This document shows positions 42,491-51,770 of a stretch of DNA of 64,000 nt, one piece after another (the stretch's first letter is position 1; each line of letters opens with the position of its first letter). The translations under genes and the position numbers were made by a program. The stretch is from Mycolicibacterium sp. BiH015. GTDB lineage: Bacteria > Actinomycetota > Actinomycetes > Mycobacteriales > Mycobacteriaceae. The stretch spans positions 620,001-684,000 of the forward strand of contig NZ_JAQGCZ010000002.1 of NCBI RefSeq assembly GCF_027706845.1. Reading direction: 5' to 3'. Below the pieces are notes generated by a model, which saw nothing but the letters and a program-made list of their open reading frames with translations, was not told the origin of the DNA and made no database searches.

Positions 42491-43864
42491 CTAATCGGCG
42501 CCGCCCACGCTGCCGTTCTGGCCGTCGTTGGTGGTGCCGTTACCGCCGAGCCCCCCGCTGCCGTTGCCCTGGCCGCCGGTGCCGCCGTTTCCGCCGTCGC
42601 CGCCGTCCCCGGTCCCCGAGACAGAGCCTCCGAAGCCGCCGTCGCCGCCGTCACCGCCGACGCCGGCCCAGCCGCCCTTGCCGCCGTCGCCTCCGCGTCC
42701 GCCGACACCCTCGCCTTCCAAGGAGAATCCGTCGCCGCCTTCACCGCCTGCGCCGCCGTCGCCACCGCCGAATCCCCGGCCGCCGTTGCCGCCGTAGCCA
42801 CCGAGTCCGACGGCGCCCGATTCGGTGGCCCCGTCGCCGCCGTCCCCGCCGTCTCCGCCGTCTCCGCCCAGGAAGCCGCCGTGGCCGCCGTCTCCGCCCG
42901 AATACGTGCCTGTCGTGTTCGGGCCGCCCGCGCTGCCGCCCTTGCCGCCGTCGCCGCCGTTGCCGACGCCGAGGACATCGCCGCCCTGCCCACCACCGCC
43001 GCTTATGGTGACGCCCCCGTTTCCGATGGCTCCGCCGCCGTTCCCACCGTTGCCGCCGTCACCGTTCCCGATGGCGAGACCTCCGTCGCCGCCGTGGCCA
43101 CCCTGGGTGAGATTTGACCCCTGAGCCTGGCCGCCGTCACCGCCACTGCCGCCGCTGCCGGAGATCACCCCGCCATTCCCCCCCTTGCCGCCGTTGCCGC
43201 CGTAGATGTCTCCGGACCCCGTACCGAATCCGCCGTCCCCGCCGGCGGCGCCGTCGCCGAAGAGACCCGCGTGGCCGCCGTCTCCGCCGTTTCCACCGCT
43301 CGTTCCCGCTCCGCTGCCGCCGTTACCGCCCTGTCCACCACTACCGAAGAAGAAGCCGCCGTTGCCGCCCTTGCCGCCGGCCGCACCGGCACCGCCGTTG
43401 CCGCCGGCACCGCCGTTGCCGCCGAACAGGCCGCCACCACCGCCGTTGCCCCCGGCGACGCCGACGGCGTTGCTGTTCCATCCGTTGCCCCCATTGCCGA
43501 ACAGGAGTCCACCGTGCTGACCGTTCGGGTTCTCCTCAGTCCCGTTCGCGCCGTTGCAGATAAGTCCGCAGATGGAGGAGACCGTTGCTTGTGGAGCCAG
43601 CCCTGTCTTGGCTGAATGACTGCTGCTCTGCTGCGCGCCGGCGGCGCCGGTCAACCACCATGGCAACAAGTCGGATTCGTTGGATGCGAGCGCGATTTCA
43701 GCCGTGACGGGTTCGGGTGCGGGCGCGTCGGGCGCCGACAACAGCAGCGCGCCGATGCCGAAAATGGCTGCGCCGCCGAGCCCGAGCGCGACGTAGTGGC
43801 GAGTCGGTGCCGGCCGCTGATCGGCGTCGTCGGATAGTCGGCGGGTTCCGTGGTTGTCGGACAC
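42491..43864 (-). CDS. PGRS-like Gly-rich protein with N-terminal membrane anchor, no PE domain
   Basis: 457 residues. Residues 1-28 are polar and 29-45 form one hydrophobic helix (YVALGLGGAAIFGIGALLL). A linker holds two Cys (SSICGLICNGANG); after that about 320 residues are GG[A/N/D]GG-type repeats. The repeats match PE_PGRS Ca-binding beta-roll sequence, but the PE domain (two amphipathic helices) is missing. The protein should sit in the envelope with the repeat region outside. GTG 43864 has AAGGA seven bases upstream; an upstream open frame is not supported. The reverse strand shows long artificial Pro/Arg frames. Confidence 0.8.
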   Translation of the reverse strand: MSDNHGTRRLSDDADQRPAPTRHYVALGLGGAAIFGIGALLLSAPDAPAPEPVTAEIALASNESDLLPWWLTGAAGAQQSSSHSAKTGLAPQATVSSICGLICNGANGTEENPNGQHGGLLFGNGGNGWNSNAVGVAGGNGGGGGLFGGNGGAGGNGGAGAAGGKGGNGGFFFGSGGQGGNGGSGAGTSGGNGGDGGHAGLFGDGAAGGDGGFGTGSGDIYGGNGGKGGNGGVISGSGGSGGDGGQAQGSNLTQGGHGGDGGLAIGNGDGGNGGNGGGAIGNGGVTISGGGGQGGDVLGVGNGGDGGKGGSAGGPNTTGTYSGGDGGHGGFLGGDGGDGGDGGDGATESGAVGLGGYGGNGGRGFGGGDGGAGGEGGDGFSLEGEGVGGRGGDGGKGGWAGVGGDGGDGGFGGSVSGTGDGGDGGNGGTGGQGNGSGGLGGNGTTNDGQNGSVGGAD

Positions 43865-44135
43865 GATGGATTCCTTTACCTCGTTGATTGGAATTTGGCG
43901 CGACCCGTTGCTACCTGATCCCCGACCCGGGTCGCCGTGCGAAAGCAATGCTCATCGCATAGTTTGCTCAGTCGACCGGTTCTGCGATATGAGGTATTCA
44001 CCTCAAATTTGCTCCACACGTCGCCGATCGGCATTACGAACGAGCATCAGTACACGCGCAGTCCTGCCCTACCGATCCCAACAACGTGGCCGGCAGAACG
44101 TGCTCACGCAGTCCGCCATCTCCAAGGTGCGGCGC
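43865..44135. other. Upstream region of the PGRS-like gene
   Basis: 270 bases between the PGRS-like start and the neighbouring gene's stop. It carries copy D of the conserved element at 44069. No gene seen. Confidence 0.4.
44069..44081 (-). promoter_or_regulatory. Conserved upstream element TTGGGATCGGTAG, copy D
   Basis: Minus strand, 204 bases before the PGRS-like start. Identical to copies A and C. The distance is much larger than for the WCP genes, so any role here implies a long leader. Confidence 0.55.
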
Positions 44136-44429
44136 CTATGACGTCGCGCGGTCGCGTGCCTTCTCGAGTTCGGCGATGAGCGCATCGACCTCGGCGCGGC
44201 GTTCCGCGGGCACCTTCAGCGAGTAGAAGGTTCCGACGCTGACGATGACCTGGAGCAAATGCTCCTTCTCGCCGCCGAAGATCTTCTTCCGTCGGCTGAA
44301 CTCCTCGACCTTCGTGCCCGAATACTGGTCGGCGGGATTACGCCCGCGCGACGACCCGGCCCGGAGCTTCTCCACCCAGTTGCCGTCGACCACAATGCTC
44401 TCACCGTCGATCCCATCAATCCGGAACAC
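44136..44429 (-). CDS. Small basic hypothetical protein
   Basis: 97 residues. N-terminal half: VFRIDGIDGESIVVDGNWVEKL followed by a basic stretch (KVEEFSRRKKIF); C-terminal half: LLQVIVSVGTFYSLKVPAERRAEVDALIAELEKAR with a likely helix. It resembles short DUF4429/bPH-type domains. The reading continues upstream in the same frame but the GTG at 44429 fits the start of the globular part. Divergent from the Tat lipoprotein gene. Unknown role. Confidence 0.6.
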   Translation of the reverse strand: MFRIDGIDGESIVVDGNWVEKLRAGSSRGRNPADQYSGTKVEEFSRRKKIFGGEKEHLLQVIVSVGTFYSLKVPAERRAEVDALIAELEKARDRATS

Positions 44430-44591
44430 GCGGCGATCGTAACGGGCGCAGACCGGTTGTACCGGGTCATCGGTAGATCGGCGGCCGGGGCAGGTCCCCG
44501 GGTCCGCGGCTGCGGTCGAACTGCGCGCAGAAGTGGGCCCACACCCACGGGGTGGGCAGCCTAGGATCCGGTCGATGTGGAGAACTGCACG

Positions 44592-45680
44592 ATGACGGCT
44601 GCGCCGCACCGGCGGGCGTTTCTCAAGACCGGCCTCGGCGTCCTCGCCGGGCTGGCGGGCAGCGCAGCGTGCTCGACGCCCGACCTCACGGCGCGCCCCG
44701 CTGAGCGCGAGCCGCACGCCACCGAGAACTTTCTCGTCCACACCAACCTCGGCTACGCCGCACCCGTCGGGCGCAGTCACCTCCTCGATCTGTATCTCCC
44801 GCTGGCTGCCCGAGGTCCGGTGCCCGTGGTCATCTTCCAGATGGGATCGGCGTTCCGAGGCGATGACACCAAAGGCAAGGCGCTCGCCGAAGGCGACGGT
44901 GCATCGCCGACCACGGGCAGCATGCTGTCCGCGCCCCAATTGGCGGCACTGTGGGTGCCGCACGGCTACGCCGTCGTCGGGCTCAACGTACGCAGCAGCA
45001 GCCAAGCCACATTTCCTGCCCAGGTTCACGACGTCAAGGCCGCCATCCGCTTCTTGCGGGCGCACGCGCCGACCTACGGCCTCGATCCGCACCGTTTCGC
45101 CACGATGGGCAACAGCAGCGGCGGCTGGATCGCCACGATGGCGGCCCTGACCTCCGGCATCGCCGACCTGGAGGGTGATCTCGGCAATCCGGCGCATTCC
45201 AGCTCGGTCCGCGCCGCGATCGACCTGTTCGGCCCGACCGACTTTCTCGCGATGGATGCCCACCGGCTGCCCGGCGGTCAGGTGCACGACGCACCCGACT
45301 CCCCGGAATCCGAGCTCATGGGATTCCCCATCCAGACCGACCCGGCCACCGTCGAAAAGGCGAGTCCGGCAACGTATGTGACAGCGGACAGTCCACCCGT
45401 GTTCATCACGCACGGAACCGCCGATCCGCTCGTGCCTGCCAACCAATCGGAGATCCTGTTCGACGCATATGCCGCCGCGGGCGCGACGGCGACCCTCGCC
45501 CTGCTGCCCGATGTCGGCCACACCGACGCCTACCTCTCTGCGTCGGACCATTCACCGAGGCGGGTGGTGAAGCACACCGAAGGCGGCACCACAATCACGA
45601 AATCGGACCCCGCGCCGACATTCGATGCGCTGTTGGCCTTTCTCGACATGCACCTGAGTGCTGGGGGCCAAGGCAGGTGA
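44592..45680 (+). CDS. Tat-exported lipoprotein carboxylesterase/BD-FAE-like hydrolase
   Basis: 362 residues. Signal APHRRAFLKTGLGVLAGLAGSAAC contains RR and a lipobox Cys (about residue 27). Hydrolase fold: HGTADPLVPANQSE acid region, nucleophile in FATMGNSSGGWIATMAAL, catalytic His in VGHTDAYL, and conserved GLNVRSSSQATFPAQVHDVKAAIRFLRAHA. Likely an esterase/deacetylase on the outer face of the membrane. Overlapped downstream by the S4 gene's possible GTG start. Confidence 0.85.
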   Translation: MTAAPHRRAFLKTGLGVLAGLAGSAACSTPDLTARPAEREPHATENFLVHTNLGYAAPVGRSHLLDLYLPLAARGPVPVVIFQMGSAFRGDDTKGKALAEGDGASPTTGSMLSAPQLAALWVPHGYAVVGLNVRSSSQATFPAQVHDVKAAIRFLRAHAPTYGLDPHRFATMGNSSGGWIATMAALTSGIADLEGDLGNPAHSSSVRAAIDLFGPTDFLAMDAHRLPGGQVHDAPDSPESELMGFPIQTDPATVEKASPATYVTADSPPVFITHGTADPLVPANQSEILFDAYAAAGATATLALLPDVGHTDAYLSASDHSPRRVVKHTEGGTTITKSDPAPTFDALLAFLDMHLSAGGQGR

Positions 45681-45691
45681 TGATGGGAAGC

Positions 45692-46057
45692 ATGGAGTCC
45701 ACTCGCGTCGATCGATGGCTCTGGGCGGTCCGCCTCACCAAGACCCGTCCCGACGCGGCCTCGGCATGCCGTGGCGGACAGGTGAAAGTCAACGGCCGCC
45801 AAGCCAAGCCGTCGACCATGGTGTCCCCCGGCGACGAGGTGCGGGCCCGCGTCGGCGACACCACCAGGATCGTCCAGGTGTCGCGGATCATCCAGAAGAG
45901 GGTCGGCGCAGCCGATGCCGTCACCTGCTATCTCGACCGGACTCCGCCGCCGCCACCCACCGTGTCGATGCCCGTCGCGGTCCGTGACCGCGGCGCAGGG
46001 CGCCCGACCAAACGAGACCGGCGGATGCTCGACAAGTGGCGCGCACGCCAGAACTGA
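45692..46057 (+). CDS. S4-domain RNA-binding protein (Hsp15/HslR-like)
   Basis: 121 residues. S4 domain RVDRWLWAVRLTKTRPDAASACRGGQVKVNGRQAKPSTMVSPGDEVRARV (about 5-54) and a basic C-terminus with RGAGRPTKRDRRMLDKW. Hsp15-type proteins bind the 50S subunit carrying a stalled nascent chain and recycle it. In-frame GTG 45677 and ATGs just upstream are alternatives; ATG 45692 matches the family start. Confidence 0.85.
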   Translation: MESTRVDRWLWAVRLTKTRPDAASACRGGQVKVNGRQAKPSTMVSPGDEVRARVGDTTRIVQVSRIIQKRVGAADAVTCYLDRTPPPPPTVSMPVAVRDRGAGRPTKRDRRMLDKWRARQN

Positions 46058-46067
46058 CCGCACCGCC

Positions 46068-46841
46068 GTGACCCGTATCGCCCATGTGCTGGCCGTGCTG
46101 GCCATCATCGCCATCCCACTGCTCGGGTGGTTCGTCGAAGGCTGGTCGGGTGCAACGACGCTGGTGGTGTACTGGTTCGAGACTCTGGCCGGATCGCTGA
46201 TCACCGCGGCCCGGATCATGGTCCACCGTCGATGGTCGCCGAAGCGCGGGCATTATCGCTACGAGGCGCCGACGACGAATCGCCACAGCCCGTCGAGTTC
46301 ATCCTTCGTAGCGGGCTTTCTCATGACGAGTCTGATCTTCACCGCGGCGCACGGACTGTTTCTCGCCGTCATGATATTCCTGGTCGGCCGCAACGCCGAT
46401 CCCGAACTGGCCCAGATCAATTGGCGTACCGTGGGGTATGCATGCATCGCCGTGCTCACCTTTCTGTGCGCCGATTTCGCCGTCGACCTGGTGACGCTGC
46501 GTCGGTGGTCTTTCTGGCAGATCGAGCAGACGGCGCAGCGCGGGCTGAGCCGCGTCGTGGTCGTCCACCTGACCTTGATCTTCGGACTCCTCGGCGTCGC
46601 AATCACGGGCGCATCGGATGCGCTGTTCGGGATCTTCGTCGTGCTGAAAAGCATGGCGTCGCTGAGTTTTGTGCTGCCGCAATGGGAACCGTCACAACCC
46701 CCGCCGTGGTTCAGCCGTCTGATGAACCGCGTGCCGAACGTGCAGCCCGGCGAACGGTTCGAGGACTTTTGGGCCAAAGACCGTGCCGACGAGCAGGCGC
46801 GTCGGGAGCGCAACGAGCAGCCCTGGGTGTCGACACGCTGA
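46068..46841 (+). CDS. Multi-helix membrane protein (DUF6498-like)
   Basis: 257 residues with about six hydrophobic segments (5-20, 28-45, 80-105, 122-142, 165-185, 190-205) and a conserved C-terminal NRVPNVQPGERFEDFWAKDRADEQ tail. Start is GTG 46068, ten bases after the S4 stop. Unknown function. Confidence 0.6.
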   Translation: MTRIAHVLAVLAIIAIPLLGWFVEGWSGATTLVVYWFETLAGSLITAARIMVHRRWSPKRGHYRYEAPTTNRHSPSSSSFVAGFLMTSLIFTAAHGLFLAVMIFLVGRNADPELAQINWRTVGYACIAVLTFLCADFAVDLVTLRRWSFWQIEQTAQRGLSRVVVVHLTLIFGLLGVAITGASDALFGIFVVLKSMASLSFVLPQWEPSQPPPWFSRLMNRVPNVQPGERFEDFWAKDRADEQARRERNEQPWVSTR

Positions 46842-46846
46842 CCGTT

Positions 46847-48181
46847 TCAGCCCGGTGGTGACTCGTCGGCACTCCCCCACGTGTAGCGCTGCTCGGCGGG
46901 AGTCGTGCCGCCGAGCATGAATGCTCGGTGGTAGCGGCTTGCCCGCGCGATGGTCACCAGCCACGTGGTCAGCGTGCTGATCCGGTTGCTCACGCCGGTC
47001 AGGAAAGCGATGTGCAGCAGGCCCCACGCGATCCAGCCGATGAATCCCGCCAGTTTGACGGGCCCCACCTGGAGCAGCGCGTTGCCCCGGCTGATGTAGG
47101 CCGCGGACCCGAGGTCGCGGTAGCGGTAGTCCCGGCGCTGTTTGCCGTCGAGCTCGCGGCGGATGCACGACGCGACGTGGAGCCCGCCCTGCATGGCGTT
47201 CTCCGCCACGCCGGGCAGATTGTCGCGGCCGACGAGGTCCCCGATGACGAACACCTCAGGATGGCCGGGCACCGAAAGATCCGGCTCCACCACGACACGA
47301 CCCGCCCGATCGGTCTCGGCGCCCAGCACCTCCGCAAGATGCCGCGCGAACGGTACGGCCTCCACCCCGGCGGTCCACATCACAGTGCGGGCGGCGTAGT
47401 GCTGCGGCGCTCCGCCGGACTTCGGCGTGACGGTCACACCGTCGCGTCCGACGTCGGTGACGTGCACCCCGAGATGGATGTCGACACCCAGCTTCTCCAG
47501 TGTCCTGGTCGCCTTGGTGGTCAGAGCGGGGGCGAAGCTCTTCAGCAGCCTGTCTCCCCCGTCGAACAGCAGCACCCTGGCCTCCTGCGGCTCGATGCTG
47601 TGGAATTCGTGTGCCAGCGTCCGGGTGGCCACCTCGCGAATCTGGCCGGCCAGCTCGACGCCGGTCGGGCCGCCGCCGGCGACCGCGAAGGTCAGCCAGG
47701 AGTCCCGTTCGGGCCCAGGTGGCAACGTCTCGGCGATCTCGAAAGCGGTGAACAGCCGCTGCCGGATGCACAGCGCGTCGTCGAGGGTCTTCATGCCGGG
47801 CGCCCACTCCGCGAAATGCGGCTTGCCGAAGTACGACTGCTGCATACCCGCCGCGACGACCAGCACGTCGTAGGCAACCGAGAAACGGGTGTCGTCGGGG
47901 CGCAGTGCCGTGATCACCCGAGCCTCGGGATCCACCGCCACCGCCTCCCCGAGGAGCGTCGTCACATTGCGGTGCCGGGCGAACTCCTCGCGCAACGACC
48001 GGCTGATGTGCGCCATGCTCAACGTCCCGGTCGCGCACTGGTACAGCAGCGGCTGGAACAGGTGGCCGGCTGCGCGATCCAGCAGTGTCACATCCACATC
48101 GGCACCGGCCAGTCTGCGCGCGCAGTACAGCCCGCCGAAGCCACCACCGACGATCAGGACCCTGAGTCGACCTTGGCTCAT
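46847..48181 (-). CDS. ndh: Type II NADH:quinone oxidoreductase
   Basis: 444-residue NDH-2. FAD domain VLIVGGGFGGLYCARRL (about 8-24), NADH domain FAVAGGGPTGVELAGQI (about 167-183), GQ-type membrane-linked motif VFVIGDLVGRDNLPGVAENAMQGG, and a C-terminal amphipathic stretch (GLLHIAFLTGVSNRIST) for membrane binding. NDH-2 feeds electrons from NADH to menaquinone without proton pumping. One of possibly two paralogues in mycobacteria. Convergent with the DUF6498 gene. Confidence 0.9.
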   Translation of the reverse strand: MSQGRLRVLIVGGGFGGLYCARRLAGADVDVTLLDRAAGHLFQPLLYQCATGTLSMAHISRSLREEFARHRNVTTLLGEAVAVDPEARVITALRPDDTRFSVAYDVLVVAAGMQQSYFGKPHFAEWAPGMKTLDDALCIRQRLFTAFEIAETLPPGPERDSWLTFAVAGGGPTGVELAGQIREVATRTLAHEFHSIEPQEARVLLFDGGDRLLKSFAPALTTKATRTLEKLGVDIHLGVHVTDVGRDGVTVTPKSGGAPQHYAARTVMWTAGVEAVPFARHLAEVLGAETDRAGRVVVEPDLSVPGHPEVFVIGDLVGRDNLPGVAENAMQGGLHVASCIRRELDGKQRRDYRYRDLGSAAYISRGNALLQVGPVKLAGFIGWIAWGLLHIAFLTGVSNRISTLTTWLVTIARASRYHRAFMLGGTTPAEQRYTWGSADESPPG

Positions 48182-48289
48182 CACGCCGAGGCTAGTACCC
48201 GGAGGAAGCGCACCGAAGCCCGTTGTTCGTAACGGCGAATCGTCACATGACGAAGTAACCCATGCGGCACAACAGCTGCGGGGGGTTGA

Positions 48290-49306
<1,017 letters not shown>

Positions 49307-49311
49307 CAGAC

Positions 49312-49349
49312 CGAAGGCCACCGCAGACCCGGGTCTGCGGTGGCCTTCG
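49312..49349. terminator. Perfect 19-bp hairpin between convergent genes
   Basis: CGAAGGCCACCGCAGACCC (49312-49330) is followed at once by its exact complement GGGTCTGCGGTGGCCTTCG (49331-49349). The arms adjoin without spacer, so the central bases form the loop. It sits between the stops of the Ag85-like gene and the exported protein at 49360 and can terminate in both directions; no U-run follows, which is usual in mycobacteria. Confidence 0.75.
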
Positions 49350-49359
49350 CCGGTTTGAC

Positions 49360-49626
49360 TCAGTATGTCGGGATGAACACGCCGTTCAGCCAGACTCCCC
49401 AGTGCTGCCAGCCCTCGTCCCACACCTGCGGCTGGCCGTTGGCCCACACCGGGTCGACGGGCTTCGGCGGCGCACCGGCCGGTGCCGTTCCGACGTTGGG
49501 GCCCGCCGGGGGAACCGGCGGCGGTGTCCAACCGGGCTGCGCGGCAGCGGTGGAGGCGATGCCCACCGCGCCTGCGGCGAGCCCGCCGAGGACGGCTGCA
49601 CTGGCAAGAACTTTGCTCAACATCAT
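49360..49626 (-). CDS. Small exported Pro/Trp-rich protein
   Basis: 88 residues. Signal SKVLASAAVLGGLAAGAVGIASTAAA followed by a Pro-rich linker and a Trp-rich end (VWANGQPQVWDEGWQHWGVWLNGVF). It has no Cys and so does not belong to the WCP family, despite similar size. Function unknown; cell envelope or medium. Confidence 0.7.
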   Translation of the reverse strand: MMLSKVLASAAVLGGLAAGAVGIASTAAAQPGWTPPPVPPAGPNVGTAPAGAPPKPVDPVWANGQPQVWDEGWQHWGVWLNGVFIPTY

Positions 49627-49766
49627 CGTGAGTACTCCATTCCGGGTAACGACCCGCAGTTGACGAGAACGACTCAGGAACTATCCACAACCAGGTGGTG
49701 GTAAACCCGCCGCCCGCCGAGTGGCAGGTCGGCGGTGGCCACTGTGGGCTATTGCACACTGGTGAC

Positions 49767-50105
49767 ATGGCTGAGCGGCTGCACGTCGAGCTGACGCGAA
49801 TTGCGGCGGGCGGCGGACCCGGGGCCGCTGCGGCACGCAGAGCGCTGGGCGAGGGGCCGATTCGACGGCGTCTGGAGGCGGCGATCTGGGCGCTCGCCGA
49901 GCATCGCGGACCCGACAGCAGCACATGCCCTTCCGATGCCGCGCGTGCCGTCGGCGGCGCCCAGTGGCGAGGATTGATGGACGACGCTCGTGCCCTTGCG
50001 CGCGAGCTCGCCACGGCGGGCGCCGTCGAGATCACCCAGGGTGGGAAAGTCGTTGACCCCGAGGGGCAGTGGCGAGGACCCATTCGAATCCGCAAGCGCG
50101 CCTGA
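49767..50105 (+). CDS. DUF3253 protein
   Basis: 112 residues. The C-terminal half carries the DUF3253 pattern: RRRLEAAIWALAEHRGPDSSTCPSDAARAVGG, WRGLMDDARALARELATAG, VDPEGQWRGPIRIR. A helical segment precedes it. Small DNA-binding-like fold; function unknown. Confidence 0.75.
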   Translation: MAERLHVELTRIAAGGGPGAAAARRALGEGPIRRRLEAAIWALAEHRGPDSSTCPSDAARAVGGAQWRGLMDDARALARELATAGAVEITQGGKVVDPEGQWRGPIRIRKRA

Positions 50106-50210
50106 GCCTTACACGCGAACGCCCCTTGTCGGTGAGACAAGATCGTAGTGCGCGACGTGTGGGGAAGCGGACGCCCTCTCGCCGCAGTCAGCGGCCACTA
50201 AGCTTTCCAC

Positions 50211-50759
50211 ATGGCCGACGCGGACAGGACGCGGTGGGACGGGCGCCACCGCGAACGCGGATCGGCGCCACCCGGTGATGTTGCTCTTCCCGCCGTGTTC
50301 CGGCCCTACGCAGGCCAATTCCCCATCGTGGGGCACGCTGTCGATCTGGCGTGTGGGGCCGGCACGGCGGCGGTGTGGCTCGCGCGGCGGGGTCTCCACG
50401 TGTGGGGATGCGATATCTCGCCGGTGGCGGTCGCCCACGCAGCCGAACTCGCCGCGCGCTGCGGGCAGGTCGAGCGCTGCACCTTCGCCGTCGTCGACCT
50501 CGATGACGGAATCCCGCCGGGAGAACCGGTAGATGTGCTGCTGTGCAACAAGTTCCGTGATCGCAGGCTCGACGATGCGATGATCGAGCGGCTCGCGCCC
50601 GGAGGGATTCTCGCGATCAATGTGCTCAGCGAGGTCGGCGCGTCACCAGGACCGTTCCGGGCGCGTCCCGCAGAGCTGCGACAGGCGTTCGCGGCATTGG
50701 AGGTGATCGCCTCCGGCGAAGCCGACGGTGAAGCGTGGCTACTCGCCCGCCGCCGGTGA
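50211..50759 (+). CDS. SAM-dependent methyltransferase (class I)
   Basis: 182 residues: motif I AVDLACGAGTAAVWLARRG (43-61), acidic end of strand 2 WGCDISPVAVAHA, and VVDLDDGIPPGEPVDVLLCNKF for motif II/III. Small-molecule or lipid methyltransferase; substrate unknown. The 3' end overlaps the convergent DUF4267 gene by 21 bases. Confidence 0.85.
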   Translation: MADADRTRWDGRHRERGSAPPGDVALPAVFRPYAGQFPIVGHAVDLACGAGTAAVWLARRGLHVWGCDISPVAVAHAAELAARCGQVERCTFAVVDLDDGIPPGEPVDVLLCNKFRDRRLDDAMIERLAPGGILAINVLSEVGASPGPFRARPAELRQAFAALEVIASGEADGEAWLLARRR

Positions 50760-51146
50760 CGCTGCACTCGTTGCTTTTCCTGGGCGTCTCGCCGCGCCCC
50801 AGAGGCCGACGCCGATACCGACGACCGCGCCGCCGAGCCCGATCATCTTCTGGGACTGCCCCAATCGGTCGTGCACACTCAGGCCGCCCAGCAGGTCGGA
50901 TGCGTCGGCGCCGCCCGATGCCAGGAACCAGCCTCGCGTGTTGCGCCCACGCAGGGCGGTGCTGAGCAGCATTCCCCCGATCAGCGCGTCCCGATAGCCC
51001 ATCGAGCGCAGGAGCAAGCGTGCCGTGGGTGGCGGCTCGTCGGGATCACCCCACAGCTTGTTGGCCCGGAGCGGGTCGACGAGAAACTGGACGCCCGACG
51101 CCAGGCGAATGGCCCCGACGATCAGGGCTGCGCGATCCACGGCCAT
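50739..51146 (-). CDS. DUF4267-like small membrane protein
   Basis: 135 residues. Conserved IVGAIRLASGVQFLVDPLRANKLWG and LRSMGYRDALIGGMLLSTALRGRNTRGWFLASGGADASDLL with a C-terminal hydrophobic stretch (IGLGGAVVGIGVGLWGAA). Start ATG 51146 is taken before MAVDRAAL; the longer frame upstream is spurious. Function unknown. Confidence 0.7.
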   Translation of the reverse strand: MAVDRAALIVGAIRLASGVQFLVDPLRANKLWGDPDEPPPTARLLLRSMGYRDALIGGMLLSTALRGRNTRGWFLASGGADASDLLGGLSVHDRLGQSQKMIGLGGAVVGIGVGLWGAARRPGKATSAASPAAGE

Positions 51147-51196
51147 GGCGCGAACCCTACGCAATACCGACACCAACGGTAGCGATTTTGCGAACG

Positions 51197-51679
51197 TCAG
51201 ACGCCTGTCGCTCCGTCGACCCGTTCGCGCAGCAGGTCGGCGTGACCACAGTGGCGGGCATACTCGCCGATCATGTGGACATAGATCCATCTCAGCGACA
51301 CCTCGGTGTCCATGAACGGGCTGACGTCGTCGAGCGACCGCCGAGCGCAGATGGCCCGAGCCTCGTCGACCTCGCGCTGCCACGTCGCCACCGCATCGGC
51401 GAATCGGACTTCGTCGGCGAGATCGAAGCCGCCGTCGTGCCCGTGAGTGTCCGCCGACGTGTCATAGATGGGCGGCGCGGCTTCACCGGCGAGGACGCGA
51501 CGAAACCAATTCCGTTCCACTTCGGCGAGGTGCTGCACCAGGCCCTGAAGCGTCAGCGGTGACGGCGGCGCCGACGCCTCTCGAACTCCAGCGTCGTCGA
51601 GGCCGTCGCACTTGCGCACCAGCGTGGCTCGATAGAAGTCCAGCCACGCCTCGAGCGTCGTGCGTTCGTCGCCGTTCAT
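51197..51679 (-). CDS. DinB/DUF664-family protein
   Basis: 160 residues: four-helix bundle opening LEAWLDFYRATLVRKCDGL, helix with VQHLAEVERNWFRRVL carrying a metal-type His, and the terminal WIYVHMIGEYARHCGHADLLRERVDG with two more His at the expected places. These proteins are metal-dependent thiol-S-transferase-like enzymes (mycothiol/bacillithiol related). In mycobacteria a mycothiol role is an inference. Confidence 0.85.
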   Translation of the reverse strand: MNGDERTTLEAWLDFYRATLVRKCDGLDDAGVREASAPPSPLTLQGLVQHLAEVERNWFRRVLAGEAAPPIYDTSADTHGHDGGFDLADEVRFADAVATWQREVDEARAICARRSLDDVSPFMDTEVSLRWIYVHMIGEYARHCGHADLLRERVDGATGV

Positions 51680-51770
51680 CGGAGGCGTCGTGCGTTCGCG
51701 TACGGTCACGGCTGACGATCCTGCCACCGGAATCCGACACCGACGCCGCGATATCGGAGAGGATCGGCCG

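Noticed and set aside
42491..43560. CRISPR-like repetition
   Set aside because: Repeats are in-frame codon-level GGC/GGN glycine repeats with no constant repeat and unique spacers.
42427..43615. Long plus-strand Pro/Arg- and Ala/Val-rich open frames across the PGRS gene
   Set aside because: They are the reverse complement of GGxGG repeats; no start signals or motifs, and the minus-strand frame explains the sequence.
46928..48232. 434-codon plus-strand open frame
   Set aside because: Antisense to the well-supported NADH dehydrogenase; composition typical of a GC-rich shadow frame.
48242..48253. CGTCACATGACG near-palindrome before the Ag85C-like gene
   Set aside because: Asymmetric centre and single copy; no support as an operator.
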